Assembly: GCA_017467105.1 (NCBI GenBank)
Contig: JAFTSU010000006.1
Span: 18,476 to 82,475, forward strand
Origin: Clostridia bacterium
GTDB lineage: Bacteria; Bacillota; Clostridia; Oscillospirales; CAG-272
Reading direction: 5' to 3'
DNA: 64,000 bases
Part shown: in pieces, positions 1-10,026 of the stretch
How positions within the stretch are numbered: position 1 is the first letter of the stretch
How the letters are laid out: each line of letters opens with the position of its first letter
Notes under the pieces: generated by a model
Seen by the model: only the letters and a program-made list of their open reading frames with translations
Told to the model about the DNA's origin: nothing
Databases searched by the model: none
Position numbers and translations under genes: made by a program

Positions 1-1
1 C

Positions 2-505
2 GAGATCACCAGAAACCTGCCCCTTGAGGAAGTGGAAATCGAGACTCCTATCTGTAAAACCAAGGCAAAGAGAATAGCCGGTAAGAAGCTGGCGATCGTT
101 CCGATCCTGCGCGCAGGACTGGGAATGGTGGACGGATTGCTCCGTCTTGTGCCTGTAGCCAGAGTAGGTCATATCGGTCTTTATCGTGACCCGGACACTC
201 ACGAGCCCGTGGAGTATTACTGCAAAATGCCCCAGGATATCGAGGACAGGCTTGTTATCATAGTTGACCCCATGCTCGCGACCGGTGGCTCTGCTACCGA
301 TGCTATAACTATGGTTAAGAAGAGAGGCGCGAACAACATTATGCTAATGTGCCTCGTGGCAGCTCCCGAGGGAGTTAAGAAGGTGCAGGACGCTCATCCA
401 GACGTTGACATTTATTGCGCCGCTCTGGACGAGAAGCTGAACGACCACGCATATATTGTGCCCGGTCTTGGCGATGCCGGTGACAGAATTTTCGGCACTA
501 AGTAA
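2..505 (+). CDS. upp: Uracil phosphoribosyltransferase, 5'-truncated by the window edge
   Basis: Makes UMP from uracil and PRPP in pyrimidine salvage, in the cytoplasm. The frame is open from base 2, so the true start lies before the window; about 167 residues of a protein normally near 209 are present. Visible are the segment [11 protein letters not shown] and the PRPP-binding loop [11 protein letters not shown], where the D-P-M-L-A-T-G-G signature is characteristic of Upp. The C-terminal uracil-binding part [14 protein letters not shown] is intact and ends with the expected GDxGDR-type tail. The next gene starts 23 bases downstream on the same strand, so the two may be co-transcribed. Confidence 0.97.
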   Translation, partial: EITRNLPLEEVEIETPICKTKAKRIAGKKLAIVPILRAGLGMVDGLLRLVPVARVGHIGLYRDPDTHEPVEYYCKMPQDIEDRLVIIVDPMLATGGSATDAITMVKKRGANNIMLMCLVAAPEGVKKVQDAHPDVDIYCAALDEKLNDHAYIVPGLGDAGDRIFGTK

Positions 506-528
506 GCTGATTTTTCGAATTTCTTCCG

Positions 529-1488
529 ATGCGTGAGCTGAAAATTGGTAAAAACGATGCGGGTCAGAGGCTGGATAAATTTATAACCAAAACTTTGGAC
601 CTGCCCATGAGTTTACTGTACAAATCAATAAGACTTAAGAAGATCAAGGTCAACCGTAAACGCGCCGAGAACAATACTATGCTCGCGGAGGGAGATACGG
701 TACAGTGCTTTCTGAGTGAGGAATTCTTCGATAAGAAGGTGACGAAAGCGACCTATGAGAACGTGACGCCAAGCCTCGATATAGTTTACGAGGATGAGAA
801 CATTATGCTCCTGAACAAGAGGCCCGGCGTATCCGTCCATGAAGACGAAAAGGGCTCGACCAATACGCTGTTAACTCACATTCAGGCGTATCTATACTCC
901 AAAGGGGAATATAACCCCGATGATGAGCAGAGCTTTTCTCCCGCGCTTTGCAACCGCATTGACAGAAATACGGGCGGTATAGTGATCGCCGCGAAGAATG
1001 CCGAGGCGCTTCGCGTGATGAACGAGAAGATCAAGAGGCGAGAGATAGACAAAAGATATCTTGCCGCAGTTCACGGTATCCCAAAGCCTGAGAGCGCAAC
1101 GGTCAAGGCGTATCTATTGAAGGACGAGCGAGCTAATATGGTAAGGATATACGATAAAAATCCGCCAAGGGCAGCCAAGGAAATAATAACAAGGTATACC
1201 GTTATCGCCAAGGCGGGTGACACAGCGCTGCTTGAGGTAGAGCTGATAACCGGAAGGACTCATCAGATACGCGCCCACATGGCGCATCTCGGCCACCCGC
1301 TTGTCGGAGACGGAAAATACGGCGTTAACAAGGCGGATCGCACACGCGGATACAAGTATCAGGCGCTGTACTCGTACAGACTAAGATTTACCTTTGACAG
1401 AAGCGAGAAAACGGTTCTCGACTATCTTGACGGCAAGGAATTCAAAATTCCGAAAAAGGATATCTACTTCACTAGTGATTTCTTCTGA
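529..1488 (+). CDS. RluA-family RNA pseudouridine synthase
   Basis: Converts uridine to pseudouridine in structured RNA, most likely 23S rRNA; the exact target cannot be read from sequence. Residues 1-70 form an S4 RNA-binding domain (QRLDKFITK, LYKSIRLKKIKVNRK). The catalytic motif is NRIDRNTGG with the nucleophile Asp near residue 145, and GRTHQIRAHMAHLGHPLVGD follows near 242-261 as in RluC/RluD. The length, 319 residues, is typical of the family. It lies 23 bases after upp, and a strong hairpin terminator follows about 55 bases after the stop. RluC- or RluD-like are both possible. Confidence 0.93.
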   Translation: MRELKIGKNDAGQRLDKFITKTLDLPMSLLYKSIRLKKIKVNRKRAENNTMLAEGDTVQCFLSEEFFDKKVTKATYENVTPSLDIVYEDENIMLLNKRPGVSVHEDEKGSTNTLLTHIQAYLYSKGEYNPDDEQSFSPALCNRIDRNTGGIVIAAKNAEALRVMNEKIKRREIDKRYLAAVHGIPKPESATVKAYLLKDERANMVRIYDKNPPRAAKEIITRYTVIAKAGDTALLEVELITGRTHQIRAHMAHLGHPLVGDGKYGVNKADRTRGYKYQALYSYRLRFTFDRSEKTVLDYLDGKEFKIPKKDIYFTSDFF

Positions 1489-1544
1489 CTTTTCGTCGAA
1501 ATCGGCCTTCGGAACAATCATTACCTATGCATAACAGCTATAAC

Positions 1545-1597
1545 AAAACCCGATTATGTAAACATTTGTATACATAATCGGGTTTTATTTTTTTAAT
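1545..1597. terminator. Bidirectional rho-independent terminator
   Basis: A perfect 16-base stem (arms 1545-1560 and 1571-1586, 10-base loop) is flanked by A-run and T-run on opposite sides. It sits between the convergent pseudouridine synthase and beta-helix genes and can stop both. Confidence 0.93.
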
Positions 1598-1602
1598 ATC
1601 GT

Positions 1603-3672
1603 TTACGATATGATGTTGTCTGTTACTACAGTTTTGGATAAGCATCTATCGTCTAAGGCAAGCCCATCAAGAGAATCGGTTATGATATTATCCCGTACCG
1701 CGAGAGTTTTGGACGGTGGCTCTAAGGTAAAACCGTCTCCCTCCGAAAGCTCGAATGGCTCGACCAGAGTAAAGAGGCGCGAATCCGGATCGCAGAAGGC
1801 AACAGTAGACTCGCCGCCCTTTTTCCAGCGCAGAGTCCATCCCTTAAATCTATGGGAGAGCCGTCTGGGTATGGGGGGAGTAACGGGCAGACCGAACGCC
1901 TGCTCACGCCTATAGAAGCTCTTATTTCCCACTACCGTTCCGACCTCTCCTGTGGGAGCTGAAACCTCTATTCCCACACCTGCGCCGGAAAGGGTGTTGC
2001 TATGCACCATAGATCCTACCGACAGTATAGACGTTTTGATAGCGGTAAATGTTTTATCGGGCGAGGTTCCTCTGGAATAAATGTGGTTATCACTTACCGT
2101 CACGTACGAGGAGTCAAAACATATGCCGTATCGTTCCTTGGGCGCAGAATAGACGGCAGTCATATCCATAGAGTTGCCGCTTATTATCACGCGCTCGCTC
2201 GGAAGATCCGAGTATTGACTCGTTCCGACGACCCTTATGCCGTTCGAATTCATATTAACGAAGATGTTGCCTTTGATGATGACCTGAGACGCGCCTGCGC
2301 CGACGGTAATCGCTGCTCTGCCGTAGGGTACGTTATCCTCGAAAACGTTATCCGCAACTATATGCTGAGCGGTACCAAGCCTCTCATACTCCGGGTCTCT
2401 GGAGCGGAGATTACCTATAGCGACGGGACCTGCGTTTCTGACGTAATTACCAGTGAATCTGACAAATCTGTTAGATCCCTCCCAGGCGCAGCCCCCCACG
2501 TCTCTGATACGGCATCCCGTAACCGTGGTGTTTTCACCAAGATCGTTATTGTTAAATGCGTTTCGGGCACAGTCCTCTACCGAACAGTTATCATACGTTA
2601 AGGAAATCTGATATCTTTCGGGCTCGCTTACCGAGGTTCTGTGATCACCTTTTGAGTAAAACGCCTCGCCGGACATTCCGCGCGCGTGGCAGTCCTCCAC
2701 CCTCATTTTTGAAACGTTCGTTACCTGGAGCGCGGCTGTAAGTCTATAATAAAAGCCGTACACCTTAGTTGGCTCCACACCCCTGGTTTTGATACAGCCC
2801 TCATGGGCTCTTTCCTTAAAGGATGAGTTGCCTACCATCGTAAAGCCGCGCAAAAGAACGTTCTCGCAGCTCTCGACCTTGAAGCAATGCCCCGCTTTGA
2901 TGTCAACGGTGTCGCCTGCATCACCTAAGGAGTAATCCAAAATAACAGACGCGGAGCTTTCACCGATTATAGAAATATTCCTGGCGCTTTTAATTCTCAC
3001 CGAGTCGGTAAGATTATATCTGCCGCCCGGGAAATAAACGCCCTTCCCTTCACTTATAGCAGCAGAAACAGCGTTGTTTATCGCCGCTGAATCGCTATAA
3101 GACAGTGTACAGTCGGCACTGACCGTTGCCGTAGCGGAGAGCCGCACACCGTTTTTCTGAACGGAAACGACCTTGCATACCGTTTGAGCAGAGCAGACGA
3201 ACACGGCTGTACAGCCGTAGGCAAGATCCTCGAAATCACGTATGATAAGACGTCTGCCGTGATCGAGCGTGCATTCGCCGTTCCTTATCTCCACGTTGTC
3301 GGTCCAGCTTGTACCGAAATCTCGCGACCATCGTATAATCCCGGGAAGCTCAGGGCAGATATCAATTATGTAAACAACCTTATCGCCGTCAGAGCCGTCA
3401 TAGCCTACAAGCTCCATCTCGTCGGTTATCGTAAATCGGCGCTTAGGCGGTCTGGGATTTATCGAAGAGACGTCGCGACGTACGTACAGCTGGGCGCCAA
3501 CGACAGATGGGCAAGCGCCCGTAAGAAGCATCTCGTCTCCCACCCGAATATCGCCTGTATCTTCCGTTAAATACAGATCACAGCCAGCGTTAGAACGTAC
3601 CCGTGTCGAAAAATCTGATGCTTTAGCACCGTAATCCCTCACGTTTATATAAGAGTTAGAATCGATCATCAT
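1603..3672 (-). CDS. Right-handed parallel beta-helix (pectate-lyase-like) protein
   Basis: The N-terminus contains NVRDYGAKASDF, the hallmark opening of Pectate_lyase_3 / glycosyl-hydrolase-28-like beta-helix proteins, followed by many short turns such as ENVLLRGFTMVGNSSF, VTGCRIRDV and IIKGNIFVNMNSNGIRV that match PbH1 coils. Substrate and catalysis cannot be assigned; polysaccharide binding or cleavage is the family expectation. No signal peptide or anchor is seen, which is odd for an enzyme acting on polymers. ATG at 3672 (or 3669) is chosen because AAAGGAG sits just before it; an upstream in-frame ATG at 3738 lacks a ribosome site. It lies about 115 bases downstream of dut and may be read from the uvrB operon or alone. 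Confidence 0.8.
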   Translation of the reverse strand: MMIDSNSYINVRDYGAKASDFSTRVRSNAGCDLYLTEDTGDIRVGDEMLLTGACPSVVGAQLYVRRDVSSINPRPPKRRFTITDEMELVGYDGSDGDKVVYIIDICPELPGIIRWSRDFGTSWTDNVEIRNGECTLDHGRRLIIRDFEDLAYGCTAVFVCSAQTVCKVVSVQKNGVRLSATATVSADCTLSYSDSAAINNAVSAAISEGKGVYFPGGRYNLTDSVRIKSARNISIIGESSASVILDYSLGDAGDTVDIKAGHCFKVESCENVLLRGFTMVGNSSFKERAHEGCIKTRGVEPTKVYGFYYRLTAALQVTNVSKMRVEDCHARGMSGEAFYSKGDHRTSVSEPERYQISLTYDNCSVEDCARNAFNNNDLGENTTVTGCRIRDVGGCAWEGSNRFVRFTGNYVRNAGPVAIGNLRSRDPEYERLGTAQHIVADNVFEDNVPYGRAAITVGAGASQVIIKGNIFVNMNSNGIRVVGTSQYSDLPSERVIISGNSMDMTAVYSAPKERYGICFDSSYVTVSDNHIYSRGTSPDKTFTAIKTSILSVGSMVHSNTLSGAGVGIEVSAPTGEVGTVVGNKSFYRREQAFGLPVTPPIPRRLSHRFKGWTLRWKKGGESTVAFCDPDSRLFTLVEPFELSEGDGFTLEPPSKTLAVRDNIITDSLDGLALDDRCLSKTVVTDNIIS

Positions 3673-3786
3673 AAGCTCCTTTAGTGTATCGAGCATAATA
3701 GTCTGTTGGCTATACGCTTTAAAAAAGCACGAAAGCACCGACCTCTTTTGAAAAGTGCAGAAGACCTAAAAGGATCTGTAGCTAAA

Positions 3787-4221
3787 TTACTTCGTTCCGG
3801 TAGAGCCGAATCCGCCCGAGCCTCTTGTGGTGTCGGAAAGCTCATCCGAAACGGTAAAATCTGCCTTAAGGAACGGTACTATAGCGAGCTGCGCTACTCT
3901 TTCCCCCTCTTCTACCGTTGTTGGTGAGTCTGTATGGTTATGCAGTGCTACCATTATCTCTCCTCTGTAGTCGGAGTCGATAACACCAACCTTGTTTGCC
4001 GGAGCGAGTCCCCTTTTGGTTGCAAGACCGCTTCTGGCAAATATAAGTCCTACGTAGCCGTTGGGAATCTCCATAGCGATGCCCGTATGAATAACGGACG
4101 TTGCGTGGGGCTCTACCGTAACTGAGCTGCCGCTGTTATAGAGGTCTGCTCCGGCCGAGTATTCCGTGCCGTAGGTTGGCAGAGTGGCATTCTGTGTGAG
4201 CTTTTTTATCTTTACGTTCAT
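3787..4221 (-). CDS. dut: dUTP diphosphatase
   Basis: Hydrolyses dUTP to dUMP and pyrophosphate, keeping uracil out of DNA and feeding dTMP synthesis. All five trimeric dUTPase motifs are present: AGADLY (23-28), ARSGLA (62-67), GVIDSDYRGEI (79-89, catalytic Asp 82 and Tyr 85), GERVAQLAIVP (106-116) and the glycine-rich C-terminal RGSGGFGSTG that closes over the nucleotide. The length of 144 residues is standard. Its start overlaps the end of nrdG by 4 bases (ATGA), so translation is probably coupled. Its place in a uvrBA operon groups uracil avoidance with excision repair. Confidence 0.97.
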   Translation of the reverse strand: MNVKIKKLTQNATLPTYGTEYSAGADLYNSGSSVTVEPHATSVIHTGIAMEIPNGYVGLIFARSGLATKRGLAPANKVGVIDSDYRGEIMVALHNHTDSPTTVEEGERVAQLAIVPFLKADFTVSDELSDTTRGSGGFGSTGTK

Positions 4222-4784
4222 TTTTGCTTCTCCGTTTTGTATTCCTTATCCTCTGACATTCCGTGCCACAGGACTATGCTTCCGTTTTCCAGAGTCCTTC
4301 TCATATCAATAATACGCTGATTCGAGGAGCCGCGAAAGCGAAGTCCGAGCCTGTGATGTTCCTCTAAAAATCTGCCGTCAACAAGTATATCAACGTATGA
4401 GAGAAGCTCCCGTGTTACCTCGATACACTTAGGATGGCTACCCACCTCGCCTATCAGCTCCTCGTAGAGATTTCCGGTATAGAGCCAAATCGTCTTGTCT
4501 GGATATCTGCTTTTAAGCTCGCGTAAAAGAGGTAAAATTTCCCTCTGATTCTCCGGCTCCATAGGCTCGCCGCCAAGAATTGTCACGCCTCTGACGGAGG
4601 GGTTTTCCAGAGTTTCGAAGATCTCCTCCGCAACGGATGAGGTAAAGGATTCGCCGTAGTCGAAGGACCAGGTCTCCTTCTGAAAGCACCCGGGACAGCG
4701 GTTTCTGCATCCGCTGACGAAGAGGGTGGTTCTGACGCCCTCACCGTTTGCAATATCGTATTTTTTAAGCGCCCCGTAATGCAT
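4218..4784 (-). CDS. nrdG: Anaerobic ribonucleotide reductase activating protein
   Basis: A radical SAM enzyme that installs the glycyl radical on class III ribonucleotide reductase NrdD. The iron-sulfur motif CRNRCPGC (C26, C30, C33) lies close to the N-terminus, after the NrdG-typical ANGEGVRTTLFVSG. The segment VTILGGEPM is the SAM-contacting GGEP motif. It has 188 residues, slightly longer than the usual 155-175. The start ATG shares a base with the uvrA stop (TAATG) and its end overlaps dut. nrdD is not in the window, although nrdR is (42.9-43.4 kb). Confidence 0.94.
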   Translation of the reverse strand: MHYGALKKYDIANGEGVRTTLFVSGCRNRCPGCFQKETWSFDYGESFTSSVAEEIFETLENPSVRGVTILGGEPMEPENQREILPLLRELKSRYPDKTIWLYTGNLYEELIGEVGSHPKCIEVTRELLSYVDILVDGRFLEEHHRLGLRFRGSSNQRIIDMRRTLENGSIVLWHGMSEDKEYKTEKQK

Positions 4785-7615
4785 TATTCTTTACCTAGCT
4801 TTCCGCGTAAGAAGGCACCCGTGTACGATTTTTCGCACTCTGCGACCTCCTCAGGCGTGCCTGTAACGACAACGGTACCGCCGCCATCACCGCCCTCGGG
4901 ACCAAGATCTATAATATGGTCAGCAGTCTTTATAAGGTCAAGATTATGCTCAATTACTACGACGGTGTTACCGCCGTCAACCAAACGCTGCAGAATTGAA
5001 ATTAGCTTGGATACGTCCTCGGTGTGAAGTCCCGTAGTAGGCTCGTCGAGAATATATATAGTCTTTCCCGTTGAGCGCTTGGACAGCTCTGTGGCAAGCT
5101 TGACTCTCTGCGCCTCTCCTCCCGAGAGAGTGGTTGAGGACTGACCGATCTTGATATATCCAAGACCTACGTCAAAGAGCGTCTGCAGCTTGCGCTGAAG
5201 TGAGGGGAGACCGTCGAAGAAGGTTATTCCCTCCTCCACAGACATTTCAAGAACGTCGTATATGCTCTTGCCCTTGAACTTGACGTCAAGGGTATCTCTG
5301 TTATATCTTTTTCCCTTACATACGTCACACTTTACGTACACGTCGGGAAGGAAATTCATCTCTATACACTTTACTCCGTCGCCCTCACACGCCTCGCATC
5401 TGCCGCCGCGAACGTTGAAGGAAAATCTACCTGCGCCGTAGCCCTTTGCCTTGGCGTCACGGGTGGATGCGAAGAGATTTCGTATATCCGTAAAGAGTCC
5501 CGTATAGGTGGCAGGGTTTGATCTGGGGGTTCTGCCTATCGGGCTCTGATCAATCGATATGACCTTATCCAGATGCTCAAGTCCAAGGATCTTCTCCACC
5601 TTTCCGGGATAGGTGATGGCGCGGTTCAGGTCTCTTGCGAGAGTTCTGTAAAGTATAGAGTTTATGAGAGAGGACTTTCCGCTACCCGACACTCCCGTAA
5701 CTGCCGTAAAAGTACCAAGGGGAATATCCACGTTTATATTCTTCAAATTGTTTTCTTTCGCGCCGACGATCTGCAGTCTCTCTCCGTTTCCTGCCCTGCG
5801 TGACGCAGGCACCTCGATGCTGCGTCTGCCCGAAAGATAGGCACCCGTGATGGATTTTTCGCACCTTGCGACCTCATCGGGAGTGCCCGTGGCAACTATC
5901 TCTCCGCCGTGAATTCCCGCTCCCGGACCTACGTCAACTATGAAGTCCGCAGAGCGCATGGTATCCTCGTCGTGCTCTACGACTATAACGCTGTTTCCAA
6001 GGTCGCGCAGATTCAAAAGAGTGTTGACAAGCTTGCCGTTATCGCGCTGATGGAGACCTATGGACGGCTCATCGAGTATATAAAGCACTCCGGTCAGCGC
6101 GGAGCCGATCTGTGTGGCAAGACGGATACGCTGAGCCTCTCCGCCGGAAAGAGTACCTGCCGTACGGGAAAGAGAGAGGTAGCCAAGACCTACTCTAATG
6201 AGGAAGCCAAGTCTTGCCTTGATCTCCTTGAGTATCTCCCGCGCTATAATCATTTCCGTTTCCGAAAGAGAAAGAGCATCAACAAAATCATACATTTTCT
6301 CAACGGAGAGTCGGCAGATCTCGTCAATATTTAGTCCGCCAACCGTTACACCGAGGACCATATCCGAAAGTCTTCTGCCCTTACATCTCGGGCAATCAAC
6401 CTCCTCCACAAAGTCCTGATAATAATCTCCGCCGAACATCTTCATACGCTTCTCTATAATATGAACGATGCCGTCAAAGGTAGCGTTCTGCTCCCTGCCC
6501 GAGCCGCCAAAATAGCGTGTAACGTTGTAACGGGCAGAGCCTGTGCCGTTCATCAGAACACGCATAGCCTCCTCCGAAAACTCTGATACGGGTGTGTCGA
6601 GAGTAAAGCCGTACTTTTCTCCAACCGCGGCAACCAGAGGTCCGGTCCAGGAGTCCTCCGTCATAGTCTTGAAGCCGTTTACCGCAATCGCTCCGTCGCG
6701 CAGCGAGAGAGAGGGGTCGGGTATCAGCTTTTTCTCGGAGATGCGCTGCATATTTCCGATGCCCGCGCACTCGGGGCAGGCACCAATAGGATTGTTGAAG
6801 GAGAACATTCTCGGCTCAAGCTCAGGGAAGCTGATGCCATGCTCCTCGCAGGCGTACTTCTCTGAAAACTCAAGCTCCTCGCCGTCGGTGCGGTCAGGAT
6901 TAAGAGTTAATATGTTCACTCTGCCCTCAGACGCGCGAAGAGCGCTCTCCACTGAGTCTGAAAGTCTGGAGCGTATATCATCCTTAATAACAAGACGGTC
7001 AACGACTATATCTATATTATGCTTAAGATTTTTGTCAAGCTTTACGTCCTCTGAGAGATCATACATATTGCCGTCAACTCTCACTCTGGCGTATCCGGAT
7101 CTTCGCGCGTCGGCAAAGACCTTATCGTGCATTCCCTTTTGCGCTCTGACGACCGGTGACAAAACCATAAATCTGGTTCCATCCGGAAGAGACATGATAC
7201 GATCGACCATCTGATCCACGGTCTGCTGCTTGATCTCCTTACCGCAAACGGGACAGTGAGGAACGCCGATCCTTGCGTAAAGAAGCCTCAGATAATCGTA
7301 TATTTCCGTTACCGTTCCGACCGTGGAACGAGGATTCTTGGACGTCGTCTTCTGGTCTATGGATATAGACGGAGACAGTCCCTCTATAAGATCGACCTCC
7401 GGCTTATCCATCTGACCTATAAACATTCTGGCGTAGGAGGAGAGGCTCTCAACAAATCTGCGATGCCCCTCTGCGTAGAGAGTATCGAAGGCGAGAGAGG
7501 ACTTGCCGCTACCGGACAGACCCGTCAAAACCACAAGCTTGTCCCGTGGGATAGTAACGTCTATATTCTTTAAATTATTAACTTTTGCGCCCTTAATGAC
7601 AATCTTTCTTGACAT
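4784..7615 (-). CDS. uvrA: Excinuclease ABC subunit A
   Basis: The damage-recognition ATPase of nucleotide excision repair; it works as a dimer loading UvrB on DNA. The two ABC halves are complete: first Walker A GLSGSGKS (32-39) and second GVSGSGKS, with signature [12 protein letters not shown] in the first and [12 protein letters not shown] in the second. Zinc-finger cysteines are seen ([19 protein letters not shown] with [10 protein letters not shown]). The length of 943 residues matches the family. The start is 18 bases after the uvrB stop, in one operon with it. Confidence 0.99.
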   Translation of the reverse strand: MSRKIVIKGAKVNNLKNIDVTIPRDKLVVLTGLSGSGKSSLAFDTLYAEGHRRFVESLSSYARMFIGQMDKPEVDLIEGLSPSISIDQKTTSKNPRSTVGTVTEIYDYLRLLYARIGVPHCPVCGKEIKQQTVDQMVDRIMSLPDGTRFMVLSPVVRAQKGMHDKVFADARRSGYARVRVDGNMYDLSEDVKLDKNLKHNIDIVVDRLVIKDDIRSRLSDSVESALRASEGRVNILTLNPDRTDGEELEFSEKYACEEHGISFPELEPRMFSFNNPIGACPECAGIGNMQRISEKKLIPDPSLSLRDGAIAVNGFKTMTEDSWTGPLVAAVGEKYGFTLDTPVSEFSEEAMRVLMNGTGSARYNVTRYFGGSGREQNATFDGIVHIIEKRMKMFGGDYYQDFVEEVDCPRCKGRRLSDMVLGVTVGGLNIDEICRLSVEKMYDFVDALSLSETEMIIAREILKEIKARLGFLIRVGLGYLSLSRTAGTLSGGEAQRIRLATQIGSALTGVLYILDEPSIGLHQRDNGKLVNTLLNLRDLGNSVIVVEHDEDTMRSADFIVDVGPGAGIHGGEIVATGTPDEVARCEKSITGAYLSGRRSIEVPASRRAGNGERLQIVGAKENNLKNINVDIPLGTFTAVTGVSGSGKSSLINSILYRTLARDLNRAITYPGKVEKILGLEHLDKVISIDQSPIGRTPRSNPATYTGLFTDIRNLFASTRDAKAKGYGAGRFSFNVRGGRCEACEGDGVKCIEMNFLPDVYVKCDVCKGKRYNRDTLDVKFKGKSIYDVLEMSVEEGITFFDGLPSLQRKLQTLFDVGLGYIKIGQSSTTLSGGEAQRVKLATELSKRSTGKTIYILDEPTTGLHTEDVSKLISILQRLVDGGNTVVVIEHNLDLIKTADHIIDLGPEGGDGGGTVVVTGTPEEVAECEKSYTGAFLRGKLGKE

Positions 7616-7633
7616 TTTTGCACTATTTTCCTT

Positions 7634-9589
7634 TTATTTACCGTTTTTTAATTCTTTGATTCTGTCACGGATATAAGCAGCCTTCTCGAACTCGAGCGTA
7701 CGGGCAGCCTCACGCATCTCCGCGGTCAGCTTCTCTATCATCCGCTCTCTCTCAAGTCTTGACAGCTTAGTCTTTTTCTCCGGCTCGGCGCGCTTTCCAA
7801 TCTCGATGATCTCGGAAACCTGCTTTCTGACGCTCTCCGGAGTAATTCCGTGCTGCTCGTTATATCTCTTCTGTATTTCACGGCGGCGATTGGTCTCATC
7901 TATCGCGCCGCGCATAGATCCCGTCACCGTGTCGGCGTACATTATTACCCGTCCGTTTACGTTTCGCGCGGCTCTGCCTATAGTCTGTATAAGCGATGTC
8001 TCGCTACGGAGGAAGCCCTCCTTATCCGCGTCTAATATCGCGACCAGGGATACCTCGGGAATATCAAGTCCCTCACGCAGCAGATTTATTCCAACGAGGA
8101 CGTCGAATTCGCCGAGACGAAGATCTCTGATGATCTCCATTCTCTCCATAGTTTCCACCTGGTGATGAATATACTTTACCTTGATAGAATGAGTAGAGAG
8201 ATATTCGGTAAGATCCTCTGCCATATTCTTGGTCATAGTAGTGACAAGCACCTTCTCTCCCCTGGCGGTGACCGCCCTTATTTCTCCGATAAGGTCGTCT
8301 ACCTGTCCTTCAATTGGGCGTACGCTTATCTCCGGGTCGATAAGGCCCGTAGGTCTGATCAGCTGTTCTACCGTCGAGGAGCTTTCCTCTGCCTCGTATC
8401 CGCCGGGTGTGGCGCTGACGAAAACCACCTGCCTAATCTTCTCCTCGAACTCCTCAAAGAAAAGAGGGCGGTTATCAAAGGCGGAAGGCAGACGGAAGCC
8501 GTATTCAATAAGATTTTTCTTTCTGGCATAGTCACCGCCGGACATTCCGCGCACCTGGGGGAGTGTCACGTGTGACTCGTCTATAAACATAATAAAATCG
8601 TCGGGCATATAATCGAGAAGAGTATACGGGGTGGAGCCTTTTGGTCTGCCCGATAGAATTCTGGAATAGTTCTCTACACCCGAGCAGAAGCCGACCTCGC
8701 GGAGCATCTCCAGATCGTACTTAGTCCTCTCCTCTATTCGCTGAGCTTCAATGAGCTTATTCTGCGAGCGGAAAAACTCAGAGCGCTCTATCATCTCCTC
8801 CTCTATCTCAAGGAGCGCCGCTTCCCTCTTCTCATCCGATACTGCGTAGTGAGTAGCCGGAAAAATACAAACGTATGAAAGATGCTCTATGATCTCGCCG
8901 GTAAGAGGATTGACTCTGGAGATACGGTCCACCTCGTCGCCAAAAAACTCTACTCTGAAAGCGCTGTCACGCTTGGACGCGGGGAAGATCTCCACAACGT
9001 CTCCGCGGACACGAAATTTATTACGGACGAAGTTCAGATCGTTTCTCTCGTAGCTGATGGATACGAGTCTGCGGATAAGCTCGTCTCGGCTCATCTGCTG
9101 CCCCGGTCTGATACCGATAAGAAGATCGTTATATTCGTTAGGGTCACCCAGAGAATAAATACAGGATACTGACGCGACGATGATGACGTCACGTCTCTCG
9201 AAGAGTGAGGAGGTAGCGCTGTGACGGAGCATATCTATCTCGTCGTTGATCATTGCGTCCTTCTCTATATACATATCCTTACCGGGAATATAAGCCTCCG
9301 GCTGATAATAGTCATAGTAGGATACGAAGTATTCAACCGCGTTATCAGGGAAAAACTGTCGGAACTCTGTACAGAGCTGAGCCGCAAGAGTCTTGTTATG
9401 CGCCAATACGAGCGTGGGGCGGTTGAGATTAGCTATGACGTTAGCCATAGTAAAGGTCTTACCCGAGCCGGTAACGCCGAGAAGAGTCTGCGCTCTCTCG
9501 CCTGCAAGTATGCCCTCAGTAAGCGCACGTATAGCCTCGGGCTGATCTCCCGTAGGCTTGTATTCACTTTTTAATATGAATTTATCCAT
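7634..9589 (-). CDS. uvrB: Excinuclease ABC subunit B
   Basis: The DNA-damage-verifying helicase-like subunit of UvrABC. It begins [20 protein letters not shown], with Walker A GVTGSGKT near 38-45, the beta-hairpin region [12 protein letters not shown], helicase motif QTIGRAARN and a C-terminal UVR domain ([20 protein letters not shown]) that contacts UvrC. ATG at 9589 is chosen because the upstream in-frame ATG at 9607 overlaps the ribosome site AAGGGAG and leaves no room for initiation. First gene of the uvrB-uvrA-nrdG-dut unit. Confidence 0.98.
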   Translation of the reverse strand: MDKFILKSEYKPTGDQPEAIRALTEGILAGERAQTLLGVTGSGKTFTMANVIANLNRPTLVLAHNKTLAAQLCTEFRQFFPDNAVEYFVSYYDYYQPEAYIPGKDMYIEKDAMINDEIDMLRHSATSSLFERRDVIIVASVSCIYSLGDPNEYNDLLIGIRPGQQMSRDELIRRLVSISYERNDLNFVRNKFRVRGDVVEIFPASKRDSAFRVEFFGDEVDRISRVNPLTGEIIEHLSYVCIFPATHYAVSDEKREAALLEIEEEMIERSEFFRSQNKLIEAQRIEERTKYDLEMLREVGFCSGVENYSRILSGRPKGSTPYTLLDYMPDDFIMFIDESHVTLPQVRGMSGGDYARKKNLIEYGFRLPSAFDNRPLFFEEFEEKIRQVVFVSATPGGYEAEESSSTVEQLIRPTGLIDPEISVRPIEGQVDDLIGEIRAVTARGEKVLVTTMTKNMAEDLTEYLSTHSIKVKYIHHQVETMERMEIIRDLRLGEFDVLVGINLLREGLDIPEVSLVAILDADKEGFLRSETSLIQTIGRAARNVNGRVIMYADTVTGSMRGAIDETNRRREIQKRYNEQHGITPESVRKQVSEIIEIGKRAEPEKKTKLSRLERERMIEKLTAEMREAARTLEFEKAAYIRDRIKELKNGK

Positions 9590-9632
9590 AAAATGCGCTC
9601 CCTTCATATTTACCGACCTATCTACCCATTAT

Positions 9633-9661
9633 ATTTTACCATAAAATATTTTTAATGTAAA
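9633..9661 (-). promoter_or_regulatory. Promoter of the uvrB operon
   Basis: TTTACA (9661-9656) and TAAAAT (9638-9633) on the minus strand are separated by exactly 17 bases and lie about 45 bases before the chosen uvrB start. No SOS box was recognised by eye in the leader. Confidence 0.65.
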
Positions 9662-9855
9662 GCACAAAACAAATATTTTATCATTTTGTATTTTTCTCAA
9701 AGTTTAAATAGCGGTGATGTGCTTTTAGATTAAAACAATCTCACGCTATCCGGCATCCGAGCGAAGAATGTCGAGCAAGTATATTAAAGCGTCACTCTCC
9801 TGTACGCCTGCAGTAAACAGATCGAAGTGTTCGCTGTACTTTCTTAAAATTCAAA

Positions 9856-9901
9856 AGCAAAAAGCTTGAATGGAATTTGGCTCCCATTCAAGCTTTTTGC
9901 T
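9856..9901 (-). terminator. Hairpin terminator downstream of the Gfo/Idh/MocA gene
   Basis: A perfect 18-base stem (9856-9873 with 9884-9901) and a 10-base loop, followed on the minus strand by a T-rich tract. It is about 125 bases after the stop of the gene ending at 10027. The remainder of the 9662-10026 gap shows no coding signal I can support. Confidence 0.8.
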
Positions 9902-10026
9902 ATAATATGTATACTTTTATTTGCTTTTTGATCATTATTTACAAATACTTCGAGTTGTTTTTGTCAAAGAGCAAATCCTAATTTCAAAGCATTTTCGAGC
10001 ATAATCGCGTCTTCTGAGATGAGCCT

